This document shows positions 5,821 through 5,821 of a stretch of DNA of 5,821 nucleotides, one piece after another. Within the stretch, counting starts at the first letter, position 1. Each line of letters starts with the position of its first letter. This DNA comes from Anaerolineaceae bacterium. Its GTDB lineage: Bacteria > Chloroflexota > Anaerolineae > Anaerolineales > Anaerolineaceae. The notes beneath the pieces were generated by a model. That model was not told the origin of the DNA and ran no database searches. It saw only the letters and a list, made by a program, of their open reading frames with translations. Made by a program: the position numbers and the translations under genes. The stretch spans positions 1-5,821 of the forward strand of contig DMDF01000099.1 in assembly GCA_003446605.1 (NCBI GenBank), in the 5' to 3' direction.

Positions 5821-5821
5821 G

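Larger units (their letters stand above)
5308..5821 (+). mobile_element. IS256/Mutator-family insertion sequence remnant, 5' part
   Basis: The transposase reading frame at 5366 is preceded by about 58 nt of non-coding leader, as expected for the left end of such an element. The leader begins near TGTAAAAGTAAATTGGCC; TGTAAAAG-type sequence is common in IS256-family ends. The boundary is approximate because I cannot compare it with a right-hand inverted repeat or see a target duplication. The element continues beyond the window or is broken near 5796. With its transposase defective, it cannot move by itself. Confidence 0.5.

Noticed and set aside
1..5821. CRISPR array, tRNA or rRNA
   Set aside because: No regularly spaced repeats, cloverleaf or ribosomal RNA sequence was seen on either strand.

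Overview
The window is the 3' part of a surface-polysaccharide (glycan) biosynthesis cluster followed by a decayed, insertion-sequence-bearing flank. All five recognisable biosynthetic genes are on the + strand: a 5'-truncated PLP-dependent sugar aminotransferase, a SAM-dependent methyltransferase, a GT-B glycosyltransferase, a GT11 (alpha-1,2-fucosyltransferase type) glycosyltransferase and a GT2 glycosyltransferase. The junctions are tight (overlap or 2 nt between the first three genes, a 4-nt overlap between the last two), so most of this is probably one transcript entering from upstream. The exception is an 80-nt gap before the fucosyltransferase. I see no convincing promoter in that gap or anywhere else.

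Taken together, the genes would make and transfer unusual sugars for a cell-surface glycan. The aminotransferase resembles perosamine-synthase-like enzymes that put an amino group on a nucleotide-keto-sugar. The methyltransferase has the layout of the amino-sugar N-methyltransferases (TylM1/DesVI type) and starts at the stop codon of the aminotransferase gene, so an N-methylated amino sugar is a plausible product. The three glycosyltransferases would assemble the repeat unit; one should add fucose or a related GDP-deoxyhexose. Nucleotide-sugar synthesis, flippase and polymerase genes must lie outside the window.

Base composition is patchy. By hand count of single 60-base lines, G+C is 33/60 in the aminotransferase (61-120), 12/60 and 13/60 in the middle glycosyltransferase (1861-1920, 1981-2040), 28/60 in the fucosyltransferase (3001-3060) and 39/60 in the transposase remnant (5461-5520). 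This fits a cluster assembled from several sources.

From about 4867 to the end the window is eroded. On the minus strand there is a candidate 53-codon gene with a very good ribosome-binding site but an in-frame TAG at codon 7. Upstream of it (5031-5307, minus) is a possible remnant of a partner gene with several stops. From about 5308 on the + strand lies the 5' part of an IS256/Mutator-family element. Its transposase has two in-frame stops, a pair of compensating frameshifts and a third frameshift, and its similarity to the family seems to end near 5796, just before what may be the edge of a second element.

The organism cannot be fixed from this window. The transposase wording and GGAGG/GGAGGT ribosome-binding sites remind me of methanogenic Euryarchaeota, but that is recollection, not a database result, and a bacterium is not excluded.
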